Shown: piece after piece, positions 14,901 to 25,304 of the stretch
Layout of the letters: every line of letters begins with the position of its first letter
Numbering within the stretch: position 1 is the stretch's first letter
Assembly: GCA_016858145.1 (NCBI GenBank)
Contig: JAEHOE010000225.1
Location: 1 to 64,000, forward strand
From: Edaphochlamys debaryana
Lineage: Eukaryota > Chlorophyta > Chlorophyceae > Chlamydomonadales
DNA: 64,000 nt
Direction of reading: 5' to 3'
Translations under genes and position numbers: made by a program
Notes under the pieces: generated by a model
Databases searched by the model: none
What the model was told of the DNA's origin: nothing
What the model saw: the letters and a program-made list of their open reading frames with translations, nothing else

Positions 14901-17450
14901 CCCCTCGGCACCCATCGCGACTTGGGCTCCCAAGCCGCCCGGGGGCACGGCGGTGAGGGACTGGGCTGGACGAGGCCCCTCGGCACCCATCGCGACTTGG
15001 GCTCCCAAGCCGCCCGGGGGGCACGGCGGTGAGGGACTGGGCTGGACGAGGCCCATCGCGACTTGGGCTCCCAAGCCGCCCGGGGGCACGGCGGTGAGGG
15101 ACTGGGCTGGACGAGGCCCCTCGGCACCCATCGCGACTTGGGCTCCCAAGCCGCCCGGGGGGCACGGCGGTGAGGGACTGGGCTGGACGAGGCCCCTCGG
15201 CACCCATCGCGACTTGGGCTCCCAAGCCGCCCGGGGGCACGGCGGTGAGGGACTGGGCTGGACGAGGCCCCCTCGGCACCCATCGCGACTTGGGCTCCCA
15301 AGCCGCCCGGGGGCACGGCGGTGAGGGACTGGGCTGGACGAGGCCCCTCGGCACCCATCGCGACTTGGGCTCCCAAGCCACCCGGGGGGCACGGCGGTGA
15401 GGGACTGGGCTGGACGAGGCCCCTCGGCACCCATCGCGACTTGGGCTCCCAAGCCGCCCGGGGGGCACGGCGGTGAGGGACTGGGCTGGACGAGGCCCCT
15501 CGGCACCCATCGCGACTTGGGCTCCCAAGCCGCCCGGGGGCACGGCGGTGAGGGACTGGGCTGGACGAGGCCCCTCGGCACCCATCGCGACTTGGGCTCC
15601 CAAGCCGCCCGGGGGGCACGGCGGTGAGGGACTGGGCTGGACGAGGCCCCTCGGCACCCATCGCGACTTGGGCTCCCAAGCCGCCCGGGGGCACGGCGGT
15701 GAGGGACTGGGCTGGACGAGGCCCCTCGGCACCCATCGCGACTTGGGCTCCCAAGCCGCCCGGGGGCACGGCGGTGAGGGACTGGGCTGGACGAGGCCCC
15801 TCGGCACCCATCGCGACTTGGGCTCCCAAGCCGCCCGGGGGCACGGCGGTGAGGGACTGGGCTGGACGAGGCCCCTCGGCACCCATCGCGACTTGGGCTC
15901 CCAAGCCGCCCGGGGGGCACGGCGGGTGAGGGACTGGGCTGGACGAGGCCCCTCGGCACCCATCGCGACTTGGGCTCCCAAGCCGCCCGGGGGGCACGGC
16001 GGTGAGGGACTGGGCTGGACGAGGCCCCTCGGCACCCATCGCGACTTGGGCTCCCAAGCCGCCCGGGGGCACGGCGGTGAGGGACTGGGCTGGACGAGGC
16101 CCCTCGGCACCCATCGCGACTTGGGCTCCCAAGCCGCCCGGGGGCACGGCGGTGAGGGACTGGGCTGGACGAGGCCCCTCGGCACCCATCGCGACTTGGG
16201 CTCCCAAGCCGCCCGGGGGCACGGCGGTGAGGGACTGGGCTGGACGAGGCCCCTCGGCACCCATCGCGACTTGGGCTCCCAAGCCGCCCGGGGGGCACGG
16301 CGGTGAGGGACTGGGCTGGACGAGGCCCATCGCGACTTGGGCTCCCAAGCCGCCCGGGGGCACGGCGGTGAGGGACTGGGCTGGACGAGGCCCCTCGGCA
16401 CCCATCGCGACTTGGGCTCCCAAGCCGCCCGGGGGCACGGCGGTGAGGGACTGGGCTGGACGAGGCCCCTCGGCACCCATCGCGACTTGGGCTCCCAAGC
16501 CACCCGGGGGGCACGGCGGTGAGGGACTGGGCTGGACGAGGCCCCTCGGCACCCATCGCGACTTGGGCTCCCAAGCCGCCCGGGGGGCACGGCGGTGAGG
16601 GACTGGGCTGGACGAGGCCCCTCGGCACCCATCGCGACTTGGGCTCCCAAGCCGCCCGGGGGCACGGCGGTGAGGGACTGGGCTGGACGAGGCCCCTCGG
16701 CACCCATCGCGACTTGGGCTCCCAAGCCGCCCGGGGGCACGGCGGTGAGGGACTGGGCTGGACGAGGCCCCTCGGCACCCATCGCGACTTGGGCTCCCAA
16801 GCCGCCCGGGGGCACGGCGGTGAGGGACTGGGCTGGACGAGGCCCCTCGGCACCCATCGCGACTTGGGCTCCCAAGCCGCCCGGGGGCACGGCGGTGAGG
16901 GACTGGGCTGGACGAGGCCCCTCGGCACCCATCGCGACTTGGGCTCCCAAGCCGCCCGGGGGGCACGGCGGTGAGGGACTGGGCTGGACGAGGCCCCTCG
17001 GCACCCATCGCGACTTGGGCTCCCAAGCCGCCCGGGGGGCACGGCGGGTGAGGGACTGGGCTGGACGAGGCCCCTCGGCACCCATCGCGACTTGGGCTCC
17101 CAAGCCGCCCGGGGGCACGGCGGTGAGGGACTGGGCTGGACGAGGCCCCTCGGCACCCATCGCGACTTGGGCTCCCAAGCCGCCCGGGGGCACGGCGGTG
17201 AGGGACTGGGCTGGACGAGGCCCCTCGGCACCCATCGCGACTTGGGCTCCCAAGCCGCCCGGGGGCACGGTGAGGGACTGGGCTGGACGAGGCCCCTCGG
17301 CACCCATCGCGACTTGGGCTCCCAAGCCGCCCGGGGGCACAGCGGTGAGGGACTGGGCTGGACGAGGCCCCTCGGCACCCATCGCGACTTGGGCTCCCAA
17401 GCCGCCCGGGGGCACGGCGGTGAGGGACTGGGCTGGACGAGGGGCCTTGT
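1..17450. repeat. Giant 75/76-bp minisatellite array (~230 copies)
   Basis: One GC-rich unit repeats head to tail through the whole interval. Read from the CACGGCGGTGAGGGACTGGG segment, a unit ending in five Gs is 75 bp and one ending in six Gs is 76 bp. From about 2940 to the right edge most copies are identical except for this G5/G6 difference and rare private variants. The plus strand has one TGA per unit (in GGTGAGG); the minus strand has no stop triplet in any frame. The G5/G6 changes shift frame freely and no conserved frame is visible, so the array looks non-coding. No telomere-like or transposon sequence is visible inside it. The array runs off the left edge, so its true length is unknown. 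A centromeric, subtelomeric or simple tandem-expansion origin cannot be told apart here. Confidence 0.97.
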
Positions 17451-17462
17451 CCAGCCCAGTCC
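17425..17462. repeat. Fold-back (inverted repeat) at right end of the array
   Basis: The last unit reads GGACTGGGCTGGAC (17425-17438), followed by a 10-nt loop and the exact reverse complement GTCCAGCCCAGTCC (17449-17462). The next bases, CGCGATGGGT (17462-17471), also match the unit in reverse orientation. The array therefore ends in a short inverted piece of itself, diverged and rearranged, before unique sequence begins. This is a junction scar or hairpin, not a known terminator. Confidence 0.85.
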
Positions 17463-17969
17463 GCGATGGGTTACGAGGCACGCAGCCAATGCGGTTAGAG
17501 CAACACGCTCCCTCCCTGCTTGTTGTTGCTTTGCAATACGCTCCCCCGCGGCTTGTTTCACGCCGTCTTGGCCTCTCGTCATGTGGTAGAGCGAGGCAAC
17601 ACTTCACAAACCTGGCAGACATCCGCAGCCAGCAGCCACCATGCCTTCCCAGACCTGAACAACGGCATACATATGAGTTACCAACAACGATGGATAGTGC
17701 AGACCGGGGCAACAATCACTCACCTCGCAGACATCCGAAGGGCCATCGCTACACTGCACACACTCTGGCGCGGTCTAACGCATCGCGAGAACTGACGTGG
17801 CTTCGGGTGATATGAACCGCGGGTATCAATTCATTAACAGCATAGCCACCAAACTGGCAACTTTAATCGGGCGTGCCTACGTACGACAGTCGGCGCCACG
17901 AGTCGCCGAGCCGCCACACACGAAGAACATCCCGAACGAAAACTGCGCATAGGACTGAATACATGCACC

Positions 17970-19260
17970 TCAGGAGGTGCTGTGGGGCTGGATAGGGAGA
18001 AGGGAGACCCGTATATTTTGCGCGTCGGACGGTAATGCAAGTGGGCGACGACCGCGGAAAAAGAGGCACGGCAAAACGGCCCCGTGCATTGCCAAAGCGG
18101 CCACACCCGCCGTGCCGACTCCCAGTACCCTTCCCAAGACATCACGGTGGGCCTGGGTATGAAGTGACGGGGCTGACGAATTCAACACAACGGACCGACG
18201 TGCAAGTGAGCGACACACCCTGGCGACGCAGCACGTCGAAACGACCCCGTGCACTCCAGATGCGGCCACCACCGACGTGCCTCAATCAAGCACGACTCCC
18301 ACAAACCCCCCGCACCCATGTATGTGTGTCGCGCGGCGATTGAAGGACATTCCCAAATCGCGTCGGTGGCCACTAACAAACGTCCGCAGCCGCGAGGACG
18401 CCCTGTAAGGACTCATGTCGCCCATGTTGGACTCATTGTCCAACGCATGACTGTGGGACTGGGTAAGAGGGGAAAGGGGACACAACTTCCGTCGGTCCCC
18501 CGGTCGGTCACTGGGCCGACCATTTCAACAAGTTGGTGCGCCCCAGCCACCGCCCCGATGCTGCTCAGGGACCGACTGTGGGACTGGGTGAGAGGGGGGT
18601 GAGAGGCACCGCGGTCACTGGGCCGACCATTTCAACAAGTTGGACCGACCTGCATATGAGCGACGCAAACTAGTAACCCCCCGATGCTGCTCAGGGACAG
18701 ACTGTGGGACTGGGTGAGAGGGGGGTGAGAGGCACCGCGGTCACTGGGCCGACCATTTCAACAAGTTGGACCGACCTGCATATGAGCGACGCAAACTAGT
18801 AACCCCCCGATGCTGCTCAGGGACAGACTGTGGGACTGGGTAAGACGGGAAAGGAGACACAACTTTGGAGTGTCGGACCGACGTGCTATGAGGGCATGAA
18901 CGCTGGGGACGCGAAACGACGAAACGGCCCCGTGCAATGCAAACGAGGCCACCACCGACGTGGATCCGCCAAACATGACTCCCAATGCCCCCCCCCAACG
19001 CATGACTGTAGGACTGGGTAAGAGGTGACAGGGCCGAAAATTTCAACAAGTCCGACCGTCGTGCATGTGGGCGACGAAAGCTGGAGCCGGTGGTCGTCGA
19101 AACGGCCCCATGCATTCCAAACGCGGCCCCCACCGACTTGCCTCAGCCGAGCACGCCTCCCACTGCCCCCTCCGACGCATGTATGTGCATCGCGCGGCGA
19201 AAGAAGCGACTCCCAAATCCCGGCGGCGGCCAGTATAAAGCGTCCCCCGCCGCGAGGACG
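17970..19260. repeat. Degenerate minisatellite-like region
   Basis: Several phrases recur in imperfect form: a GGACTGGGTAAGAGG-like motif, CGGACCGACGTGC-like motifs followed by a GCGACG motif, AAACGGCCCCGTGCA-like motifs and GCGGCCACCACCGACGTG-like motifs. The copies are too diverged to give one clear period, except for the 126-bp block listed separately. Short open frames occur on both strands, but none has recognisable family motifs, and they follow the repeat. No gene is called. Confidence 0.6.
18553..18830. repeat. 126-bp tandem repeat (two copies plus partial third)
   Basis: The phrase CCCCGATGCTGCTCAGGGAC begins at 18553, 18679 and 18805, an exact period of 126 bp. Copies one and two match almost perfectly, including the TTTCAACAAGTTGG and CGACGCAAACTAGTAA parts. 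The third is cut short where sequence changes to the GTAAGACGGG variant. It is a recent local duplication inside the older degenerate repeat field. Confidence 0.9.
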
Positions 19261-20641
19261 CCTTCTTCGCTCTTAATCGTATTTTTCGCCCATATAACTT
19301 TCGTTCCTGCCCACCCTTCGCAACTCGCGTACATTGAATGCCGACCGCCGAGTAAACGCGCAGACCCCACGGTCAAGCCTCGATTTTACAACGGCTATTC
19401 ATGCACAATACATTGGGCTGCTCGGGAAAAATAGCAAAAGCAACTTTCGCCTGGGCGCGGACGGATGACGGTGGGTGCCGGGGGGTAATCTCCTCCGCTT
19501 TTCCTACACTACGTTCCGGAGAGCTACGGTCACAGACCTGACAGCTGTCTGTTTGTAGTTGTTTCTGTATCAGGTTGGCTGAGGGCTAAAAGTTTGCATA
19601 AAGGGCCGCTGTCAGGGTGTCAGCTTGTCGTGTTAAGGGCTGCTCGCATGGGTGTCGTGTGTGATGGGCAGGACGAACTTCACAGAGTCCGTTACTGGAT
19701 CCAGGCAATACAGTTGGCCCAGCCACGCAGAGGTCCGAGCAACACGGGGGGGGGTCGCCGGTTACCATACCGCTTAAGCTGCTTCACGCTCGCATGTACA
19801 AGCGGATAGTAGTGTGCAAGACCAACAAGCACAAGACGCGGCCCTGGGCCCATTGCTACCGCGTGAGTGCCACTCATGCAGTGCCCATGTCCCTGCCACG
19901 ATGTTGGTTGCCTTTTGGGGGGGCCGTGGGAGCATTCGGTGGCGGTGGCGGTGGCGGTGGCAGGCCCGGAGGGCGGTGGCAGTGGCGCGGAAACGCCCAG
20001 TTAGGTTGATGAAAGCAATGTGCAAACGGGTCTGGCCCACCAGCCGGCAATGCAACAGGTTCAGCAACGGGGGGTCGGCGGGGGCGGGTGGGGCCAGGCC
20101 TCGACGGGATTGAGGGGACAGGGGACGGCAAGCCAGGTGGGGGCGACGGCGCAATGCAAGCAGGTAGGGAGGGCGGTGGCGAGACCGCCCCCTGTGTCCC
20201 ACAGGGCAGGCAGGCTGGCGGGATGTGGCCGACCCGCCAAAGCGGCCTTGAATCAACAATGCCGCAATGCCGCACATCGCGGGGAACCCGGCAAGCGCGT
20301 GGAGGTGAAGCACAGGAGTGCTTTCGTAAGTAGTGACGTGTGTTGGGCGTAGATACTGGATTGCGACTTCGTGTGATACAAAGTCGACGGGAGGGGACGA
20401 CGGCGGGAAACGCTAGGGTTCGTGTCGGTCTGCGCCCCAAGTCGCGACATGAAGCCGTCGCGCGCATACATCACACCCACACACCCCGCTACGCCTCGAG
20501 TAACATCGTTCCGAGCCTCGCGTCGTGACGCCCGGCCAGCTGCAGAAATGACTTGCAAGCTTCTGCCCTGACAAGCCCCAGCTGCTTTTGCTCTGTGAGC
20601 CTGTTCTTTCAATTAAGCTTACGCCCAAAAGATTAGCGAGA
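19261..20641. other. No gene recognised; includes (GGTGGC)n tract
   Basis: I see no supported gene in this stretch. It contains a (GGTGGC)4 microsatellite at about 19938-19961 and GC-rich low-complexity DNA around 19920-20250. Minus-strand open frames there (for example 19874-20467) are proline/arginine-rich by composition only. The last part, up to 20641, should hold the promoter and 5' UTR of the UTP4 gene; its sequence is less GC-rich just before the start codon. Confidence 0.6.
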
Positions 20642-23600
20642 ATGCCAGCGGGGAAACGAGGACGGGGCGCCGTCGGGACATCGGCGGCGCCCGACGAGGC
20701 GGCTGGGCCTGGCCCCGGTAGCACAGCATCCGGAATCGTTGCTCTACACAGAAGCCGTATGTTTGACTGGAAGCCGGCAGCGGTCGTCGCAATTGCGCCT
20801 TGCCCTGGCGCGCCTCTCTTCGCCGTGGGATACGAGAGCGGCCGCTTGGAACTATGGGATATGCTGCAGCTCGTATGCATCCAGGTATGCATGGAGGCGA
20901 CGGCGGTATGCCTCGCGCATGTCGTCCATGGCTGCCTGCTCTGTTTCGCAAAAGCTCTTGCCTTCCCTCGCTAGCTGGGGATCCCTGGGCAGTGTGTGGA
21001 CAGCGTGTCCCGCCTTCTGAGTGCTATTGGGTCCTCTTCGCACCGTTGGCCTCAGCAAGTTGCCCCCCCCCCTCTCGCCCCCACGCCTCGCCCCCCCTGC
21101 CCCTTCTCAGACGGTCATCGGCCCGTCACTGGAGCTCACGTCCCTGGCCTGGGCCCGCGACACCGTCAGCCACAGCTGGCGCACCTTTGTGGCGTTTCTG
21201 GACGGCACCGTGGCGGAGGTGGTGTGGCGGCAGGGCTCGGTGTCGCACTCGACCGACTCGTACGGGGGCGTGGTGTGGTCGCTAGCGGCCAGCCCCGCCT
21301 CCGCGGTCAAGCCAGGTGCGCCAGGGGCCGAGCCATCACGTAGCGGTTTCGCATGAGCTCTAAGCCGTGGTCGCCCAACACTGCTACCTCCTGAACGTCC
21401 GCCCGGGCGTCTCGCGGGGAAGGAGCATGCCCGTCTGTGCGTCATTGCCACGCATCCCCACTCACCTCGCCCTGCTCGACCACACGATCTCGCCTTGCCC
21501 TGCGTTCCGGCGCAGGCTTCGCGCATGTTCTGGCGGCGGCCTGCGACGACGGCAGCGTGCGGCTGTTTGGCTGCGAGGGCGGCGAGCCGGGTCTGGTGGC
21601 GGAGCGCGTGCTTGCGCGGCTTGAGGGGCGGCTGCTGGCGGCGTGCTGGCACGCGGGCGGCAGCGTGGTAGCGGTGGCGGGCACAGCGGGGCACATCCAC
21701 CTGCTGGACGCGGTCACGGGTGGGCCGGGTTGGGGAGAGGGAGGGCGGGCTGTACGGGGCTGCTTGGTCGGGGTTCCGTGGGCTGCGTGGGTGAGGATGC
21801 TCGCTTGTTGGGACGGCATCTGAAGCGTTGAGGACGGTGGGTAGTTGTCGGACGACAGCGATGCGCGCCGGGGTCGCTGGCACCGAGCATGACGTCCACA
21901 GTGCCCAGCGAAGCAGCAACGTCCCGGCCCCAACCGCTGCTTTGCCTCCCCGTCCACCTCCACTTTCATCCCCCAGGCCGCGAGAACCTGCGCATTACGG
22001 CCTCCCCCAGCGCCGCCCGCACCGTGACGGTGTGGCGCCTGCTGTCCCTGTCGGACGGCACGCTGGTGTCGGGCGACAGCGACGGCGCGGTGGCCATGTG
22101 GGACGGCCGCTTCGGCACCATGCTGGCCAGGTTCACGCAGCACAAGTGAGGCGTTGGAGGGGCGGGGAGCGGTGGGGAGGAGGGGCGAGGTTGCAGTTAA
22201 GAGGGGATGGCGCCGACAGGCGGCGGGCCCTGCCGAAGGGAGGTTGGGAGGCGTTCGGGGGCCTCGTGCCTTTGCCTTGGGGCCTTGGGGCGAGCCTGTC
22301 CACCACGTTCCAACTCCTGCCCGTACCCTTGCGACCTCCCCTCCCCCAGGGCTGACGTGCTGGCCCTGGCTGCGTCGGAGGACGACGGCAGCGTGTTCGC
22401 TGCGGGCGTGGACTCGCAGGTGCGCTCGGGCGGGGAGGGCTGGAGCGGGCAGCTGTAATGCCTTGACCAGCCCATCCCGTTGAGCGAACAAGTTGCCTGC
22501 CCCAATGCGCCATACCAATCCCTGTTTCCCCCGCCTCTGTGCGTGCCCATTGCCATCCCTCGACCCCCAGGTGGTGCAGTTTGCCCGCGTGCCCGGCGCC
22601 TCGGGCCGCCCCGACACGTGGGCCTACACGCACTACAAGCGCCCGCACACGCACGACGTGCGCTCCCTGGCGCTGCTGCCCCTGGGGCCGGACCGCGGCG
22701 CCGTGCTGCTGAGCGGCGGGGTGGACGCACAGCTGATCGCGTACCCGGCAGGTGCGTGCACAGCCTGGCGCTGCACGGGGCCGCGTCGGGGCCGCGGTCA
22801 GAGTCCTGCCCGCGCTGCCGCACGCTGTGTCGCGGCCTCGCGCGTCCCGCACGTTGGCCTGGCTTGCACAACCTGTACCGCGCTTTGTGCCGTATTGCAA
22901 CTAGCGTAAGGCAGCTGTAGTCCAAACCCCACACGCCCCGCGCCCTGCCCGCCCGCAGGCGCCTTCCTGCAGGAGCACCCCACGCGCCTGTGCAAGTGCC
23001 CGCAACGCCCCGCCTGCCAGGCCACCTCGCCCGGCGCCGCGGCGCCCCCGCGCCTGCTGGTCTCCCAGTCCGACACGCTGGACGTGTGGCAGCTGGCAGA
23101 AGCTGCCTCGGCCGCGTCGGCCGCCTCGCGCGAGGGCGAGCCCCTGGAGCTGCACTCGGCGCCCCGCCACCTCGCCCGCATCCGGCTCAAGGGCTCGGCC
23201 GTGGCCGCCGCCGCGCTCTCGCCCTCGGGCGGCTTCGTCGTCGCGAGCACGCCCGCGGGCACGCGCGCGTACCAGCTGGGCCCGGCGGCAGCCGGCGCTG
23301 CCGCCGTGAGCCGGCTGCGGCTGGCGGCCGCCGCCGAGGAGGCGGCGGTGGCGGTGGCGGCGACGGACTCGCACCTGGTCCTGGCCCCCGTCGAGGGCGG
23401 CCTGCTGGTGGTGGAGCTCCCCGGCGGGGCCGTGGTCGCGACGCTACCCGCCAAGGCCGGCGGCTTGGCCTCCCTGGCCGCCGCCAGCGCAGGATCTGGA
23501 TCTGGATCTGGCACCGAGGCCAACGCCTGGCGCGCTCACTGCGCGCCCTTCTCGGCGCTGGCCGTGTCCCCGGACGGAGCGCTGGTGGCGGCCGCAGGCG

Positions 23601-24256
23601 GCGCCGGCATTGCGCTGTACCGGCTGCCGGGGCTGGAGCCCGTGGGGCGGCCGCTGCGGCCCGAGGGCGCCGTCACGGCGCTTGGCTTCTCCCGCGACGG
23701 CCGCCTGTTGGCCGCCACCACGGCCGCCTGCGCGCTGCTGCTGTGGGACACGGCCGACGCCCGCGCCGCGCCCTGGTCCGCCGACAACGCCGAGGCCGCC
23801 ACCGCCGCCATCTCCCGCCTGCCCGGCGCGCCCACGTCCATCAGCTTCTGCCCCACCCCCGCCGGAGCGGGGGCAGGCGCCGCGGCCGCGGGAGCCGCGG
23901 CTGGGGCCGAGGCCGGCAGCGGCGGCGCGGAGGCCAACGGCGCGCCCGCCGCGGCACTGCCGTATAAGCTGGTGGTGGCGGGGCCGGGCGGCATGGTGCA
24001 CCTGGACCTGTCCCGGCCGCTGGAGCCGCCCGCGGCCGCCAAGCAGAAGCGCGGACGGCTGCGGCCCGACCAGCGCCCCGCGCCCGAGGACCGGCCCGAG
24101 AGCCGCGGCAGCAACGGCCGCGTCATCCGCACCACGCACCCCGCCGTGTGGGTGGGCCACGTGGGCTCCGCGGAGCTGCTGCTGCTGGAGAAGCCGTGGG
24201 AGGAGGTGCTGGCAGGCCTGCCGCCGCCGCTCTACACGCACCGCTACGGCAGCTGA
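20642..24256 (+). CDS. UTP4: UTP4/cirhin-like WD40 protein, SSU processome (t-UTP)
   Basis: Seven exons joined in phase: 20642-20884, 21111-21315, 21516-21719, 21977-22145, 22350-22419, 22571-22751 and 22959-24256, giving 789 aa (human cirhin 686). The N-terminus (LHRSRMFDWKPAAVVAIA, then GYESGRLELWD) matches the first WD repeat of UTP4. GGVVWSLAASP, HTHDVRSL..LLSGGVDAQL and the C-terminal ELLLLEKPWEEVLAGLPPPL line up with cirhin landmarks as I remember them. The family forms tandem beta-propellers in the t-UTP subcomplex, which in the nucleolus couples rDNA transcription to 18S pre-rRNA processing. Oddities are alanine/glycine-rich insertions in the last exon, typical of volvocine proteins. 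The start is the first ATG in frame with the conserved N-terminus. A TGTAA (algal poly(A) signal) lies at 24682-24686, suggesting a 3' UTR of about 430 bp. Confidence 0.9.
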
Positions 24257-25304
24257 GCGGGACGTGCTGGCGGTGGGGGGCTGGGAGGCTGGGCTTGCTT
24301 GGGTTATGGGCCGAATGGTTTGGAGAGGTGTGTGCTGGGCCAGGCGGGGGAGCATTGGGGCCTGTGAGAAGGGGACTACTCGGGCCGCAAAGGACTCGTG
24401 GACAAGGCGGCTCAAGAAGAAACGCTTGCGAGGCTGAGCGGCAAGGCAACCAACGGTGGTGCGTTTTCCAACCTGGAAAGGTTTCCGTATCGGAGGGGCC
24501 AGGCTGTCGAAACGCGCAGTAAAGGGACGTTCAAGAAGCAGGTGCGGTCAGGAAGGCCGCTTGCGTTCTTAGGATGGGTGAGGGCGATAGCGCATATTCA
24601 CGTGCGACGAGGGCGCGGCCTGACAGGACCTGGCGATAGGTTGGTGGCATCAGCGGGGCCGTGCGGGGCCCACGTGGTGCATGTAAGCAGTTACACGGGA
24701 GGAAGTACGCAGAAGGGCGGCCGACGGCCCGTCCTGCCATCACCGTTTCCACTCGGAGCTCGGCACACTAACTATGTGTGGAAACGAGAAATGGCCCATG
24801 CAGGTCAGGCGTCGAAGAGCTGAAACCGTGTCTGACCAAATGTCGGCCAAGTGGCAGAATGTACGATGCGGTGGGGTCCTTAAATAGCCTGCGCTGGCCA
24901 ACCCAAACGAGGCTGGAGCAGTTTAGCGCTGCGCCGTCGCATCGCACGTTACCGGCACCCTGACTAACTCATACTACCTAACCCGACCAGTGCGTGTCGA
25001 CCGCAAACTGCTACGCTGCGAGGTAGAAAGGTAAGTCCTACGCAAAGCTCCTGCTGCCTAGTGCTAAGCAGGGCAGATGCTATCCACCAGCGTGCGCCAC
25101 ATACTGGCCCCCTGTGCCGCTTCTCTGCTCGCAAGAGCAGGGTTGCGCATAGTACCTCGCCAGAGATGTTGTGGCCGGGATCGCACTTTGTTGGCCTTGC
25201 TTTTCGCGTACCCTCGTCCCCCCTTCTCACTTCCCCTGCGCTCCCTTGGACTCCCAAGCTCCGAACACGCTCAAGCGTCTGCCCTATCCGCAGGTGCAGC
25301 CACA
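24257..25304. other. UTP4 3' UTR and pherophorin promoter/5' UTR
   Basis: No gene is recognised. The left part is probably the UTP4 3' UTR, ending near the TGTAA at 24682. The right part should hold the promoter and leader of the pherophorin-like gene. A GTAAGT at about 25031 and a CCGCAG just before the ATG (about 25289-25294) could bound a 5'-UTR intron, but this is only a guess from consensus. Confidence 0.5.

Noticed and set aside
1..17450. CRISPR-like array
   Set aside because: Units are contiguous 75-bp copies with no variable spacers, in a eukaryotic context.
2401..17715. A 5,104-codon open frame on the minus strand as a giant repeat protein
   Set aside because: The unit lacks stop triplets in all three minus frames, and unit-length variants shift the frame freely, so there is no sign of selection for one protein.
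29..17815. Dozens of plus-strand open frames of 60-400 codons in the array
   Set aside because: They simply run between the TGA present once per unit and the next six-G frameshift; none has an independent start or any family motif.
19874..20467. Minus-strand proline-rich open frame
   Set aside because: Its composition comes from GGTGGC-type repeats; there is no signal peptide, domain or splice support.
21442..22617. Minus-strand open frame of 391 codons
   Set aside because: It crosses UTP4 exons and introns in antisense and shows no family motif.
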